A stretch of 64,000 nucleotides of DNA from Bacillota bacterium (GTDB lineage Bacteria > Bacillota > Clostridia > Lachnospirales > CAG-274). The DNA lies in assembly GCA_017460805.1 (NCBI GenBank), contig JAFUAF010000010.1:186001-250000 (forward strand), in the 5' to 3' direction. Under the pieces are notes generated by a model. That model saw only the letters and a program-made list of their open reading frames with translations. It made no database searches and was not told the DNA's origin. A program made the translations under genes and the position numbers. Below are positions 54,301-61,847 of this stretch, in pieces (position 1 is the first letter of the stretch; every line of letters begins with the position of its first letter).

Positions 54301-57197
54301 AAATATCTGCCGTTTGGTACTTTTGTTGTGTCCCAAGTGCCGAGAATATCGTTATCAATAACCGTGTTGCCCTCAACAATGGTTACATAGCCCTCATCGT
54401 TATCTCTTGCGCCTTTAAGTTCATCCGTATCGTTTGTATCTGGGTATGCCTTATAAGATAAGCGATAATATTTTAATTCTTCTCTCGTATCCGATAAAAG
54501 AACATTGCCCCTGAATTCAACGGTTTCGCTTAAAACGGCACCGTTCTCGGGAGTTACAATCAAAGTTATAGGGCAGATAGTATATGACGATGATGTATTG
54601 ACTGTTACCGTTATTTCATCCTCTGCCACCTGTCCCCAATTGCTTGTTGCTACAAGTTTGATTTTGTTTTCGCCTTCCACCAATTTTGCGCCGCTTATAT
54701 CCGCACCTGTTGATGTGCCGTTTACAAACCATTCGGCACTTGCTACATCATCGGTATTGCTGCAAACAACATTAACAGATAGATCCTGACCTTTTTCATA
54801 CTCCTCTTTGTTATAGGTAAGCTGCACCCAAAATTCACGATAATCATCGGAATTTCCACCCGATGTATTTTCGATAACATTAACAATAATGCTTTTCTGT
54901 GTTTTCTCGCCGAGTTTATTTGTTGCTACACATCTTATAACCTGCTGACCAACAGTATCAGCGGTAAGTGTAAATTCGCCCTGCTCGGAAGTATATAATT
55001 TATCATTGAGATATACTTCAAAAGTTTTCGGTGTTACATTATTTGTTATTTTTGCCGTTACTGTATAGTTTTCTCCCTTTTTAACGGCTGTTTTGTCAAC
55101 AGAAAGCTGTATTTCGGGGGATTTTGCAATATCTTTTTCGGGAAGTAAGTCCTTGATAAAATCAAGGTCATCATCCTGTGCATTTATATATAAAGTTGTG
55201 CCGTTGAAAACAAACTTATCGCATATTATCCTGCCGTTTATCATAAAAGAATTGGCATTTATGGTAACTGTGCCGTTGGGCGCATAAATAATACCGTTTA
55301 ATGATATATCCGAACCGTTTATTGTAATATTTCCGTTATCGGAACACAGCAAAACTTTATTTTCGGTATCTTTATTCAGGGAATTCACATTGTAAGATAT
55401 GTTTTTCCCCGCATAAACAATACCTTTTCCGTTAAATGTAGTACCATTGAACTGTATATTCTGTGATGTACCGATATTGTCGGTTACTTCAATGGCATTT
55501 TGACCGAAATATATATCTTCATCCGATATTTCCGCGATATGCTCTTTTATTTTATCTGTAATATCGAACATTTCTATGGAATCGGTATTTTCTTCTTTTT
55601 CATTTATATATGAACCGCTGCCGCTTGAAAGATAAGCATTTATATTTCCTACGGTCTCACACACGCCGTCTATTTTAAGAACATTGCCTTGATAATAGAA
55701 ACTGCTGTTTGAGTGAATATCTCCGTTCACTGTGGTATTATTCGTATATAAAATGGTATTTGCTTCATTACTTCCTGTAAAAAGTGCGTAATCAAAAGCA
55801 TTTTTGCCGTAAAATAATTCTCCGTCATCCCATTCACATACAAAGCCCTTTTCTCCCGGGCTTGAGTTATTGACAAAGTTATTCCACTCAAAAGCGTCTG
55901 CCCACCATCCGTGATTAGTTGTAACAAATCCTAAATATTCTTCATCCGCATGGTCCGGCTGTGTACTTGCCCATCTGTCAAATACCCATTCTTCATCTGT
56001 TACCCATTTCCAAACACCATTGTTGCCTGCGCTCGTGCCGCCTATCCAAAAGACAGATTTAGGCGAATTTGACGGTATAAGTGATAAGATGGTATCATAT
56101 TCTTCTTCACTTGTTACAGTGGCAAGATGACCGCCGAGGCTTTCACAATAAGCCTCAGCCTCTGTCCAAGTAAGACCGTCATAGAATACTTCATATCGGC
56201 TGTGCTTAACGGGATTTTCCCACTCACAAATAATACCATAGTTTTCCTTATGATAAACATTCCCACCATCAAGAACCATATCATTCCAAGTTTTATTACT
56301 TGTATATAAATGCAAATAGTTTTCTATTCCGCTCATATTGTCGGGCTGTCCCCAACTCCAGTTAGTATAAGACCATTCTTCGCCTGTTACCCATTCCCAA
56401 TTACCCTCGGAATTTTCATCGGTGCCACCCAGCCAATAATAACCCTTTTGCGGCTTTGCCAAGACTATTTCGGAAATGAATTTTTGTTCTTCGGCACTTG
56501 TAATTGTTGCTAAATGACCACCGAGAATTTCACAGTATTCTTCTGCTTCCTTCCAAGTCATAGGCTTGTCGATACAAGCATAGGTATTTCCGTTAAATGT
56601 ATATGTTTCTCCATTTTCAAAATCAGATGTATCAACCGAAGCGACAGCTTCTGTATCTTTTTCGTCAGCTTCTTTTGTGTTTGCAGTAAAACTTCCGCCG
56701 TCATAAGTAAGTACATAATTAACAGGTTCGTCATTAACAAGTCCGGGGCTGCCGTTAAATCCTATACTAAGACTCGCCCCTGCCGCAATTGTGCTATTAT
56801 AGCCTGCATTGGCTACAATATAATGATCATCCGTATGTTCGGTTATTATACCGTTCCATAAGCTGTCTATATTGTGTGTGAAATCAAATTCCAATTCCCA
56901 GTTTTCTATGGATTGATCTGTATTGTTTGTAATCACAAACTCGCCTGAAAAGCCACTTCCCCAATCATTATTGACTTTAAATGTAATATCAATGTCTTCG
57001 TTTTCGGATTCGTCTATCACATCTACTGTCAAGCCCTGCGATGATGTGCTTTCATCATATAGGATAGCCTGATCCGAAACTATGGCATCAGAAATTCCCG
57101 CCACAGCCGTTGTACCGTCTGTACCTGTCACAAATGACAGGTTGTTGACCAAGAATACCGATGCCATAAGTAAGCTTATTTTCTTCTTGTACTTCAT
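48366..57197 (-). CDS. Giant secreted Rhs polymorphic toxin (CBM2, two C-type lectins, HINT, REase-like tip)
   Basis: 2943 residues. Signal peptide 1-28. About 70-165: CBM2-like domain (FKVNNDWGSGFSGEFVITNN). About 199-327 and 330-460: two C-type lectin domains, each with GGHLAT, W-x-GGT and CEW. About 470-690: beta-helix-like repeats (ITINGSDISLNGIIYAPNGT). About 690-1280: Ig-like domains. About 1285-2545: Rhs/YD repeats, ending in the core motif YYLRARYMDPSTGRFVSMD and DPIGFSDPSG. About 2685-2820: HINT domain starting ACFTAGTPV with its nucleophilic Cys and ending in VLVHN, which should release the tip. The last 120 residues hold a restriction-endonuclease-like toxin: GVKTRVDNIA ... IIINEYKSSDTAPLTKNQ (D, ExK, Q). 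A candidate immunity gene follows. An agr-type box lies upstream. Confidence 0.88.
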   Translation of the reverse strand: MKYKKKISLLMASVFLVNNLSFVTGTDGTTAVAGISDAIVSDQAILYDESTSSQGLTVDVIDESENEDIDITFKVNNDWGSGFSGEFVITNNTDQSIENWELEFDFTHNIDSLWNGIITEHTDDHYIVANAGYNSTIAAGASLSIGFNGSPGLVNDEPVNYVLTYDGGSFTANTKEADEKDTEAVASVDTSDFENGETYTFNGNTYACIDKPMTWKEAEEYCEILGGHLATITSAEEQKFISEIVLAKPQKGYYWLGGTDENSEGNWEWVTGEEWSYTNWSWGQPDNMSGIENYLHLYTSNKTWNDMVLDGGNVYHKENYGIICEWENPVKHSRYEVFYDGLTWTEAEAYCESLGGHLATVTSEEEYDTILSLIPSNSPKSVFWIGGTSAGNNGVWKWVTDEEWVFDRWASTQPDHADEEYLGFVTTNHGWWADAFEWNNFVNNSSPGEKGFVCEWDDGELFYGKNAFDYALFTGSNEANTILYTNNTTVNGDIHSNSSFYYQGNVLKIDGVCETVGNINAYLSSGSGSYINEKEENTDSIEMFDITDKIKEHIAEISDEDIYFGQNAIEVTDNIGTSQNIQFNGTTFNGKGIVYAGKNISYNVNSLNKDTENKVLLCSDNGNITINGSDISLNGIIYAPNGTVTINANSFMINGRIICDKFVFNGTTLYINAQDDDLDFIKDLLPEKDIAKSPEIQLSVDKTAVKKGENYTVTAKITNNVTPKTFEVYLNDKLYTSEQGEFTLTADTVGQQVIRCVATNKLGEKTQKSIIVNVIENTSGGNSDDYREFWVQLTYNKEEYEKGQDLSVNVVCSNTDDVASAEWFVNGTSTGADISGAKLVEGENKIKLVATSNWGQVAEDEITVTVNTSSSYTICPITLIVTPENGAVLSETVEFRGNVLLSDTREELKYYRLSYKAYPDTNDTDELKGARDNDEGYVTIVEGNTVIDNDILGTWDTTKVPNGRYFVKLYAEDTEGAYSADISNYHVSNKTDSGESGGSENDDEKKTPVLYIKPAATEVSIGDEILIEHYAENPEYINWNTIKFYHNDEFISGGFGKTKFTFGNAGLHVFKLYAEDIEGNKLETSCDIIVKGSGFTYEDGVYITLSSAKAKPGDEITLTVEKSENSTVSDVEVYVDNKKETLKDSKLTITSEKTAVKNIDVKLIYEDGTTKTKTLKCVFSDDEELTPSEVSLNLEGVQIITCPTDISGTVADSEWGVQSYSLAYRKTGSDAGWTTFASGENKVINDVLGRIDPTMLLNGLYDLKLSVTNELGTITSVDTNIIVDGNMKVGNMAIGFTDMNTNVDGVTLTAQRMYDSRNKVSGDFGYGWSLNTNDIKIYETSPVLNTQGKLGFDVQPPNANNRNYHIEPTEPHYIIVDLGNGNIEIYELTIYDGSQSQSLEPPLVISLVLKRIKGNGKLLYKNSTSFNVDVRYTEGPSIAYFLDDENGIGFLDMDNFTYVANSGTRYNINTEYSNNPGLQTITDVHNNKITLSKNGYSSNNKTGVNFVRDELGRITEMTDLYGRTLKYAYNEKGDLVKTTNDAQISTYFEYDDDHNIIEMYVMDENEEHEEYNVKKPVARQIYGEDGRLIATIDASGVETKYEHNIDGREEAITDRRGNTTVFYYNDRGDVIKSVDPNNGVKTYTYDELGNKLTEIDELGRKTTYTYDNYDLTSVTNALNQKIEYKYDSQSRIIGIKDVNGTIIDIAYNSQNNVTNTTAESGLKMDYTYDSKGNATSITDNIGKIVSFTYDEKGNPLTMTDAVGNVATFEYDSRGNCTSKTVTSHENGTAVKVKTQYFYDKLDRLVSVIDGDGNQSFIEYDVLGNQKSLTSTTGLKTEFTYDNRGNVTKISYPDGTSETFGYDAEDNLISAVTVTGKTVKYEYDKLNRLSKKVYPNGAVETYTYDAVGNVTSFKAANGAVTSYTYDALNRNTGVTDALNNTTTYAYNSDGLVESMTDAKGNTYKYEYDVDGNCTKMILPDNSYMQTKYDLRGRITEEIDQTGASTKYVYDNADRLISVIDANESAWTYAYDEQGNITCVTDPNGNKTSYTFDKMNRLVSTTLAEGMSDKTVYDKYGNKVSYTDFNGSTTKYTYDKYYRLSTVTYAEGTTTKYTYATNGLLSQVDFNGQVTKYEYNDLDGLKKKYLPDGTFVEYNNYTDGSLKSVTTNFGTTTYEYDILGRVSKVTDNNKGVTEYSYDAVGNLTKVVNPIKTTTEYSYDNVNRLKSEAVKASNGEVLRNYEYTLDVAGRRTKVVESGKDISDRTVEYAYDNLGRLEKEKVTENGAVSEISYTFDKVSNRLTKTENGNVTAYTYDHNNRLITEGAKTYAYDKNGNTISVTENGVTTTYTYFDFGKIRGIEDDATKESYTYDHEGRRIRKESYTKATEVTESINYLLDDSGLVYNVLAEYDDTLHATTLYTYGTDIISIENNGETSYYIVDGQGSTRALTNAVGLITDTYTYDAFGNITAQTGETYNPYLYNQEQYDANTGLYYLRARYMDPSTGRFVSMDSYGGSIYDPTSLHKYLYANADPIGFSDPSGYYSLSEMSTTISVEAVLRKGFEFIAKAFISYIAGGTIATLDYVYGLDPDDTIDSDDLKAVFKEGGEAGVKSYLIFGGLGAAASVENQVISCIAKKVTFGVLGTFTATGAVGAYDSFHNKRYRQGIFRSILTTASGYETTKAYTVVKNGACFTAGTPVAVKDGYKAIEDIEVGDLVWAENPITGEKELKRVLKTFVRSKDEIIVIHIGNETIETTSEHPFYVEGKGWTAAGKLEVGDTFRLLNGETISVDKIEVVELGGKINVYNFEVEDLHTYFVGENRVLVHNVCDGTGKTKADVLDENVKKGKAFESTKSKDFKIQNPDAEQQITIKTQSGVKTRVDNIATNSSTGEIIINEYKSSDTAPLTKNQKIAFPEIEESGGVVVGKGKGVFTNGYNVPKGTVVNIVRP

Positions 57198-57355
57198 TTT
57201 GTCCTCCTTGAAAAAATAAATCTGTTAAAACTATATAACCTCTATTACCATACACCTTTATACCTTTCTTTATTTTCCTCCCTTCATATGTCAAAAACTA
57301 ATATAGTTTTTGATACACTACATTTTTATAACTTTAATCATAAAAATGCTTTTGT

Positions 57356-57425
57356 ATTATATCGCTAATCGATAAAAAAATATAATTTATAACAAAATAG
57401 TCTGATATTTGTAAGTTTTAATCCT
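57356..57425 (-). promoter_or_regulatory. agr-type box and promoter of the rhs gene
   Basis: On the minus strand the box (57393-57425) has two direct repeats, GGATTA and AGACTA, 21 bp apart, as in LytTR sites; 31 of its 33 bases equal the box at agrD. It lies 31 bases upstream of a TATAAT -10 (57361-57356). There is no -35 at the right place, which fits activator dependence. The gap from 57198 to 57506 holds nothing else but the agrB terminator. Confidence 0.7.
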
Positions 57426-57446
57426 TTTTTAGGTCGTAAATAATTG

Positions 57447-57489
57447 CAAAAAAAAATTTCCCGTTTTCAAAGTAAAACGAGAAATTTTA
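57447..57489 (-). terminator. Terminator after agrB
   Basis: AAATTTCTCGTTTT-type arms (minus strand) pair with one mismatch and are followed by a long T run at 57456-57448. Confidence 0.75.
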
Positions 57490-57506
57490 AATACTTATGA
57501 CATCCG

Positions 57507-58079
57507 CTACTTTTTTACCGCATTTTTTATATAACCGCAAACCAAGAGTAGCCCTACAATTCCAAACACCTCAATTATTACTTTAAAAATAACATATTGG
57601 CGTAAAATATATGCAATTATACATGTAATGCAGCTAAAAAAGAAGATTAAAATCGTTCTTTTTCTATATACCAAACTCTCCTCTGCAGATAGCTTTTTTC
57701 TATGATCTTGAATTGGTGAAAGGCCAATAATTATCGCCCCCGATATTATCCACATAGCGAAAAAAGCAGGTATATAATCAATATAAGTATTTATAACAAT
57801 CGGCGATATAACACAAAGACAAGATGCAACGCTGCATGTCACAAAACTCTCACAATGAAATCCTCCTGCGAATTTTCTTAATGGAATAAAAAACAATAGA
57901 AACACATATATTTCCAATAGATGCCTAAAAAAAAGTCCTATAATTGTAAATACAACTATCATTATTGCATTCACAATCAACCGACTTATTCCATAAGCAA
58001 AAATTTCTCGATCCTCACTATCAATTCTGCCTTTTTTTATAAAAGCATCAGAAATGTTATGGCAAAATAAATCAAACAT
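57507..58079 (-). CDS. agrB: AgrB-type autoinducer-processing protease
   Basis: 190 residues from the ATG at 58079, which overlaps the agrD stop by eight bases; a TTG at 58106 is the alternative. About five hydrophobic helices. The catalytic pair is visible in RKFAGGFHCESFVTC: the histidine and a cysteine seven residues later, as in Staphylococcus AgrB. It cuts the C-terminal part of AgrD and forms the thiolactone ring at the membrane. Confidence 0.85.
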   Translation of the reverse strand: MFDLFCHNISDAFIKKGRIDSEDREIFAYGISRLIVNAIMIVVFTIIGLFFRHLLEIYVFLLFFIPLRKFAGGFHCESFVTCSVASCLCVISPIVINTYIDYIPAFFAMWIISGAIIIGLSPIQDHRKKLSAEESLVYRKRTILIFFFSCITCIIAYILRQYVIFKVIIEVFGIVGLLLVCGYIKNAVKK

Positions 58080-58251
58080 ATTTCTTGTATTTTTCGTAGC
58101 CTTCAAACATTTCCGGCTGTCCTATAAGTAATGCACATGTGCTGTTTATATCCATAATTGCAATTGTCATCACTATACCGCCCAAAATGCTGCTGTATTT
58201 AGGTGCATTTTTCATTATCATACTTCCTAAATTTTTAAGTTTGTTAATCAT
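58072..58251 (-). CDS. agrD: AgrD-type cyclic lactone autoinducer peptide precursor
   Basis: 59 residues from an ATG at 58251 with GGAGGG upstream. The N-terminus is an amphipathic helix (MINKLKNLGSMIMKNAPKYS), followed by a short hydrophobic stretch. Then comes INSTCALLIGQPEMFEG, with the central Cys and downstream Q-P-E pattern typical of AgrD. By comparison with known AgrDs, the mature signal would be a thiolactone ring of CALLI with a short N-terminal tail. A charged C-terminal recognition part follows. Confidence 0.82.
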   Translation of the reverse strand: MINKLKNLGSMIMKNAPKYSSILGGIVMTIAIMDINSTCALLIGQPEMFEGYEKYKKYV

Positions 58252-58279
58252 GTTTTTTCCCTCCAAAAAATTTTTACTC

Positions 58280-58350
58280 ATTATATCATATTTTTATTAG
58301 TCATAACGATATTTTGTCAAAATAGTCCGATATTTGTAAGTTTTAGTCCT
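58280..58350 (-). promoter_or_regulatory. agr-type box and promoter of agrDB
   Basis: Minus-strand box at 58318-58350 with two GGACTA repeats exactly 21 bp apart, and a TATAAT -10 (58285-58280) 32 bases further down, 29 bases from the start codon. The -35 is poor. This is the expected AgrA-activated promoter. Confidence 0.72.
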
Positions 58351-58365
58351 CTTATCTATATAAAA

Positions 58366-58399
58366 AAGAAAACGGAGTATACTTTTATGATATACTCCG
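58366..58399 (-). terminator. Terminator after agrC
   Basis: CGGAGTATA (58373-58381) and TATACTCCG (58391-58399), followed on the minus strand by TTTTCTTTTTT. It separates agrAC from the agrDB promoter. Confidence 0.85.
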
Positions 58400-58410
58400 C
58401 ATAATATGTT

Positions 58411-59664
58411 TTAATTATTACTCATTATGATATCTACCGTAAAACACTTATCTCCCACAATAAAATCCGTGCTTCCATCGTATTTTTTTACAATTTTATA
58501 TATTTCCATCAATCCATTCCCATGATTTTCAACATCTTTATTTGTAGTAGCAAAAAATTTGCCTTTTCTTTTGAGTTTACCGGAGTATGTATTTGAAAAA
58601 TGTATATATAGAGAACTATACCTATATTTTATCCTTATCTCAAAGTATTTTTCTTCCGTATTTTCTAATGCATTCAATGCATTGTCAAGCAAATTCCCAA
58701 TCAAAATATTGGTATCATATTCTGAAACAAATAACTCCGTAGGAATTTGTATATCTATATCGTACTTAATATTTTTTGCCCTGCCAAGTTTATAGTTTAT
58801 TAAGCTATCTATAACCTCATTTCCGGTTGATATAAGTTTACTTTCAAATTTAGTATTTAGTAAAAATGAATCTATATAGTCAATTATTTTTTTATCTCCA
58901 TTTTCCTTTGCATACTCTTTTAAGGTAATAAGATGATTCGTATAGTTATGCTTTATTGTTCTTGCAATTTCATTGCTTTGTTTTATAAGCTGAAGCTCAT
59001 TTTTATAATATTTATTAGATGCCTCCAGAGCCTTGTTTTCCATATTTTTTTCATATGTATTTGTAATCATATTTAATATAAAAAATATGCTAACATTTAC
59101 AACAAAAAGCATTATTATTGCAAAGATATTCGCAAAAGACATGTCATACGTGAGTAACAAATATATGCATGGATAAAGATTTCCCAATGGTATGAGCATT
59201 AAAAGAACTCTGTACTTACAATCTACAGATTCATAATGCTTCGAATCATAAATTAGCCTTATTATCTCAACTAAAATAAAAAGAAATATATCAATGCTAA
59301 TAAAAGACAAAATCAATGTTTTATCTTCCGGCATATTCAATTTATGTAATGCGAAATATATACCGCCCTCACAAAGTATATTTAGTAAATATGTAACAAC
59401 AAAACTGAATATCCTCATATAAAATGAACAGTCATACGCTAATGTAAATATCATATATAAAAGGAAATTAGCAGCTATATTTACATACGAATTTTTTATC
59501 AATAAATAAGCCGCACTATCAACTACACAATATAAGAGGATTAGCATATTTTTTTGTACTTTACTCACACTAAGATTGTTTAAAAGCATCGAACCAAACT
59601 TGCAAACTATCATGATTCTAACTATATTGGTTATTATATAAATAATATTTACCACGTTATCCAT
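58411..59664 (-). CDS. agrC: AgrC-type sensor histidine kinase
   Basis: 417 residues. The N-terminal 210 residues hold six or seven membrane helices, which in this family bind the autoinducer. The kinase part begins with a coiled coil and the phosphoacceptor region RTIKHNYTNHLITLKEYA, and ends with a GHKL ATPase domain (IGNLLDNALNALENTEEK for the N box, NHGNGLMEIYKIVKKYDG for the G box). GAGGGAG precedes the ATG at 59664. It overlaps no gene but begins nine bases after the original stop of agrA. Confidence 0.85.
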   Translation of the reverse strand: MDNVVNIIYIITNIVRIMIVCKFGSMLLNNLSVSKVQKNMLILLYCVVDSAAYLLIKNSYVNIAANFLLYMIFTLAYDCSFYMRIFSFVVTYLLNILCEGGIYFALHKLNMPEDKTLILSFISIDIFLFILVEIIRLIYDSKHYESVDCKYRVLLMLIPLGNLYPCIYLLLTYDMSFANIFAIIMLFVVNVSIFFILNMITNTYEKNMENKALEASNKYYKNELQLIKQSNEIARTIKHNYTNHLITLKEYAKENGDKKIIDYIDSFLLNTKFESKLISTGNEVIDSLINYKLGRAKNIKYDIDIQIPTELFVSEYDTNILIGNLLDNALNALENTEEKYFEIRIKYRYSSLYIHFSNTYSGKLKRKGKFFATTNKDVENHGNGLMEIYKIVKKYDGSTDFIVGDKCFTVDIIMSNN

Positions 59665-59672
59665 TTTCTCCC

Positions 59673-60368
59673 TCATAATTTTTTTATAAATTCCTTAACA
59701 TCGTTCCTATAGGCTTGACTTATAGAAAACTCTTTGCCATTTGTCAATGTAATTTGCCTATATGTATGAATTTTTATAAAATTAACATTAATAACATATG
59801 ACTTATGTATTCTTAAAAAACCTTTATACTTTTAAGCCTCGTCAAGATTATAATAAGATTCATATTGACTATCAATAGTAACAATGTATACTTTGCGCAG
59901 TTTTTTGATAAAATACATAATGTCCTTGCACATTATAATATGAGTCGACCCATCTATGTTAATTTTAATAAAATCGCTGTCTTCATTTGATATAGTATTA
60001 TATACGTCAATTATTTTTTCTATTTTTTCTTTTGTAACAGGCTTTTCAATAAAATCTAACGGTCTGCTTTCAAACAAATCCATTGCATACTTGGTATAGG
60101 CCGAAATATACACAATTTTAGATGTATGGTTTTTAATAATATTTCTTATATGAACTCCAACAGCACTGCCTAACTCTACATCATTTAATTCAATATCCAA
60201 AAAAATCAAATCATAGTATTCCCCAGAACTAATATTCGAAATCAATTCCTTGCCTGACAAAAAAACATCAGCCTCAATATTAATTTGCTTAGAAATCCTA
60301 TAACTTTCAAGAATAGCATATAAGTCTTCACATACTTTCTCGTTATCATCGCATATCGCAACCTTCAT
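59673..60368 (-). pseudogene. agrA: AgrA-type response regulator interrupted by an in-frame stop
   Basis: The receiver domain is complete: CDDNEKVCEDLYAIL with the acidic pair, DLIFLDIELND with the phosphoacceptor Asp, YISAYTKYAMDLFE and the lysine in EKPVTKEKI. A LytTR DNA-binding domain follows from about residue 135, but codon 179 is TAA (59832-59834). In the same frame the sequence continues at once as KYKGFLRIHKSYVINVNFIK and on to a natural TGA at 59673, where the rest of a LytTR domain lies. A single base change would account for the stop. The 178-residue product lacks most of its DNA-binding part. GAGGTG precedes the ATG. Confidence 0.82.
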
Positions 60369-60594
60369 AATATCACCTCGTGCATATCAACATAATATAT
60401 TTTTTTAGGTTCTATTATATATTATACCACATTTATACCATAAAAAATGAAAATGTTAAAAAAAACAGTTTTTTTGTCGTAAAATGCAAAAAAAACACAA
60501 CTCCAACGTCTAATTAAGCAAAATCATTTCACATTTCATTCTTCCCAGACTATATTTGTATAATTGTTTATGGATTTTAAGAATTAAAATTTTT

Positions 60595-60635
60595 AACAAA
60601 AATAGCAGCTCGAATTACAGTAACGAGCTGCTATT
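60595..60635 (-). terminator. Terminator of the YD-repeat protein gene
   Basis: AATAGCAGCTCG (60601-60612) and CGAGCTGCTATT (60624-60635) are perfect complements, followed on the minus strand by TTTGTT. Confidence 0.85.
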
Positions 60636-60640
60636 GGGGT

Positions 60641-61618
60641 TTAGCTTTCTATAAAACTGATATAGTAAAGATAAGTGTTTGTCGTGCCTTTTGTTATGGT
60701 GTATGTACCTCCGGCGGTAAGGTTTATTTCCGTATAGCCATTTGTGGAAACGCTTTGGGTAGTATTATTGATGTTGACCGTCGGTGTGGTTTTGGAACTA
60801 TAGGTTACGAGTGTAAGTTTGCCTGCCTTTGGAGCGGTAAACGAAACTGCGGTATTGGTCTCCATTTTTATAGCTCTTGTTAGTGTAAGATCACCATATA
60901 TCACCGATACAGCGTTTGTCCACTCGTTTGCGGAAGAAACGGTATAGAAACTGTTGGTATTTGTGCTGTTGGTGTAGTTCCAGATATATGTCGGTTTTGG
61001 CAGCACATACTCAAAGGAGAGGTAATACAGATATGTATTGGTTGTGTCCTTTGTTATGGTATATGTGCCTGCGGGCGACAGCGGTATAGCTGTCATACCG
61101 TTTGTTGATATGGTATAGCTTACATTGTTTATCTTGATTTTAGGCGTAGTCTGTGTTGAATATGATACAACTTTCAATGTGCCTGCCTGTGGTGCGGTAA
61201 AGGACATGGATGAGTTGGACTCCATTTTTACTGCGCTTGTTAAGGTAAGACTGCCGTAGGTTATGGGAACGGCATTGCTCCAAGAGTTAGCATTTACGGT
61301 GTAGGCGTTGTTAGTGTTTTCGCCTGTGCTGTAATTCCAGACAAGAGCTGCCGTGTTAGAGGTCGTTGTTTCCGTTACGGTTTCGGTCGTACCCTCTGTT
61401 GTTATTTCGGTCACGCTTTGGAAACCGGTTACTCCGACAATGTTTCCACCCGGATCGTAGCTGTATGATGCGGATTTTGTTGTCTGCTCGTTTGAGTAGT
61501 CAACCTTTACAAGCCTTCCTAAAGCATCATATTCGTAATGCGCAGCAAAGGCAAGGTTTATACTTATTAAAACTGCTATAAACGTAAGCAGTAAAAGTAT
61601 TATTCTTTTGTTTTGCAT
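60641..61618 (-). CDS. Secreted protein with a YD repeat and two carbohydrate-binding-like domains
   Basis: 325 residues from the ATG at 61618, twelve bases after GGAGG. Signal peptide: RIILLLLTFIAVLISINLAF. Then a single Rhs-like YD unit (HYEYDALGRLVKVDYSNEQ, SYSYDPGGNIVGVTG), a Thr/Glu-rich linker, and two tandem copies of a domain of about 105 residues (each starting WNYS/T and ending TNTYLYYLSFE). The copies are beta-rich and look like small carbohydrate-binding or adhesion modules. It could be a partner or remnant of the Rhs proteins on both sides. No enzymatic domain. Confidence 0.65.
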   Translation of the reverse strand: MQNKRIILLLLTFIAVLISINLAFAAHYEYDALGRLVKVDYSNEQTTKSASYSYDPGGNIVGVTGFQSVTEITTEGTTETVTETTTSNTAALVWNYSTGENTNNAYTVNANSWSNAVPITYGSLTLTSAVKMESNSSMSFTAPQAGTLKVVSYSTQTTPKIKINNVSYTISTNGMTAIPLSPAGTYTITKDTTNTYLYYLSFEYVLPKPTYIWNYTNSTNTNSFYTVSSANEWTNAVSVIYGDLTLTRAIKMETNTAVSFTAPKAGKLTLVTYSSKTTPTVNINNTTQSVSTNGYTEINLTAGGTYTITKGTTNTYLYYISFIES

Positions 61619-61658
61619 AGGTTGTCCTCCTTTCATGTGAGGGAATAATTATTTTAGA

Positions 61659-61689
61659 GAGGTATGCAGGGAGAATGCCTGCATACCTC
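61659..61689. repeat. Perfect 12-bp inverted repeat
   Basis: GAGGTATGCAGG (61659-61670) and CCTGCATACCTC (61678-61689) with a seven-base loop, between the candidate immunity gene and the YD-repeat gene. No T run; possibly an operator or processing site. The remainder of 61690-61847 shows nothing. Confidence 0.5.
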
Positions 61690-61847
61690 GTGTGAATTTT
61701 GATATCAGGGATAGTTTTGTGCAATACAAGTTTTGTCCACTGTAAGCATCCGTTTAGAACCAATACCTGTTCAAAAAAGTAGGATACCTCGCGAAATTCG
61801 CTTAAACAGCGAGCGAGGCAGAGAACCGTCCCCCGTCCTGTGGTAAA

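Noticed and set aside
59832..59834. Programmed readthrough or recoding at the agrA TAA
   Set aside because: No recoding signal is apparent, and TAA is the least leaky stop; a nonsense change or sequencing error is simpler.
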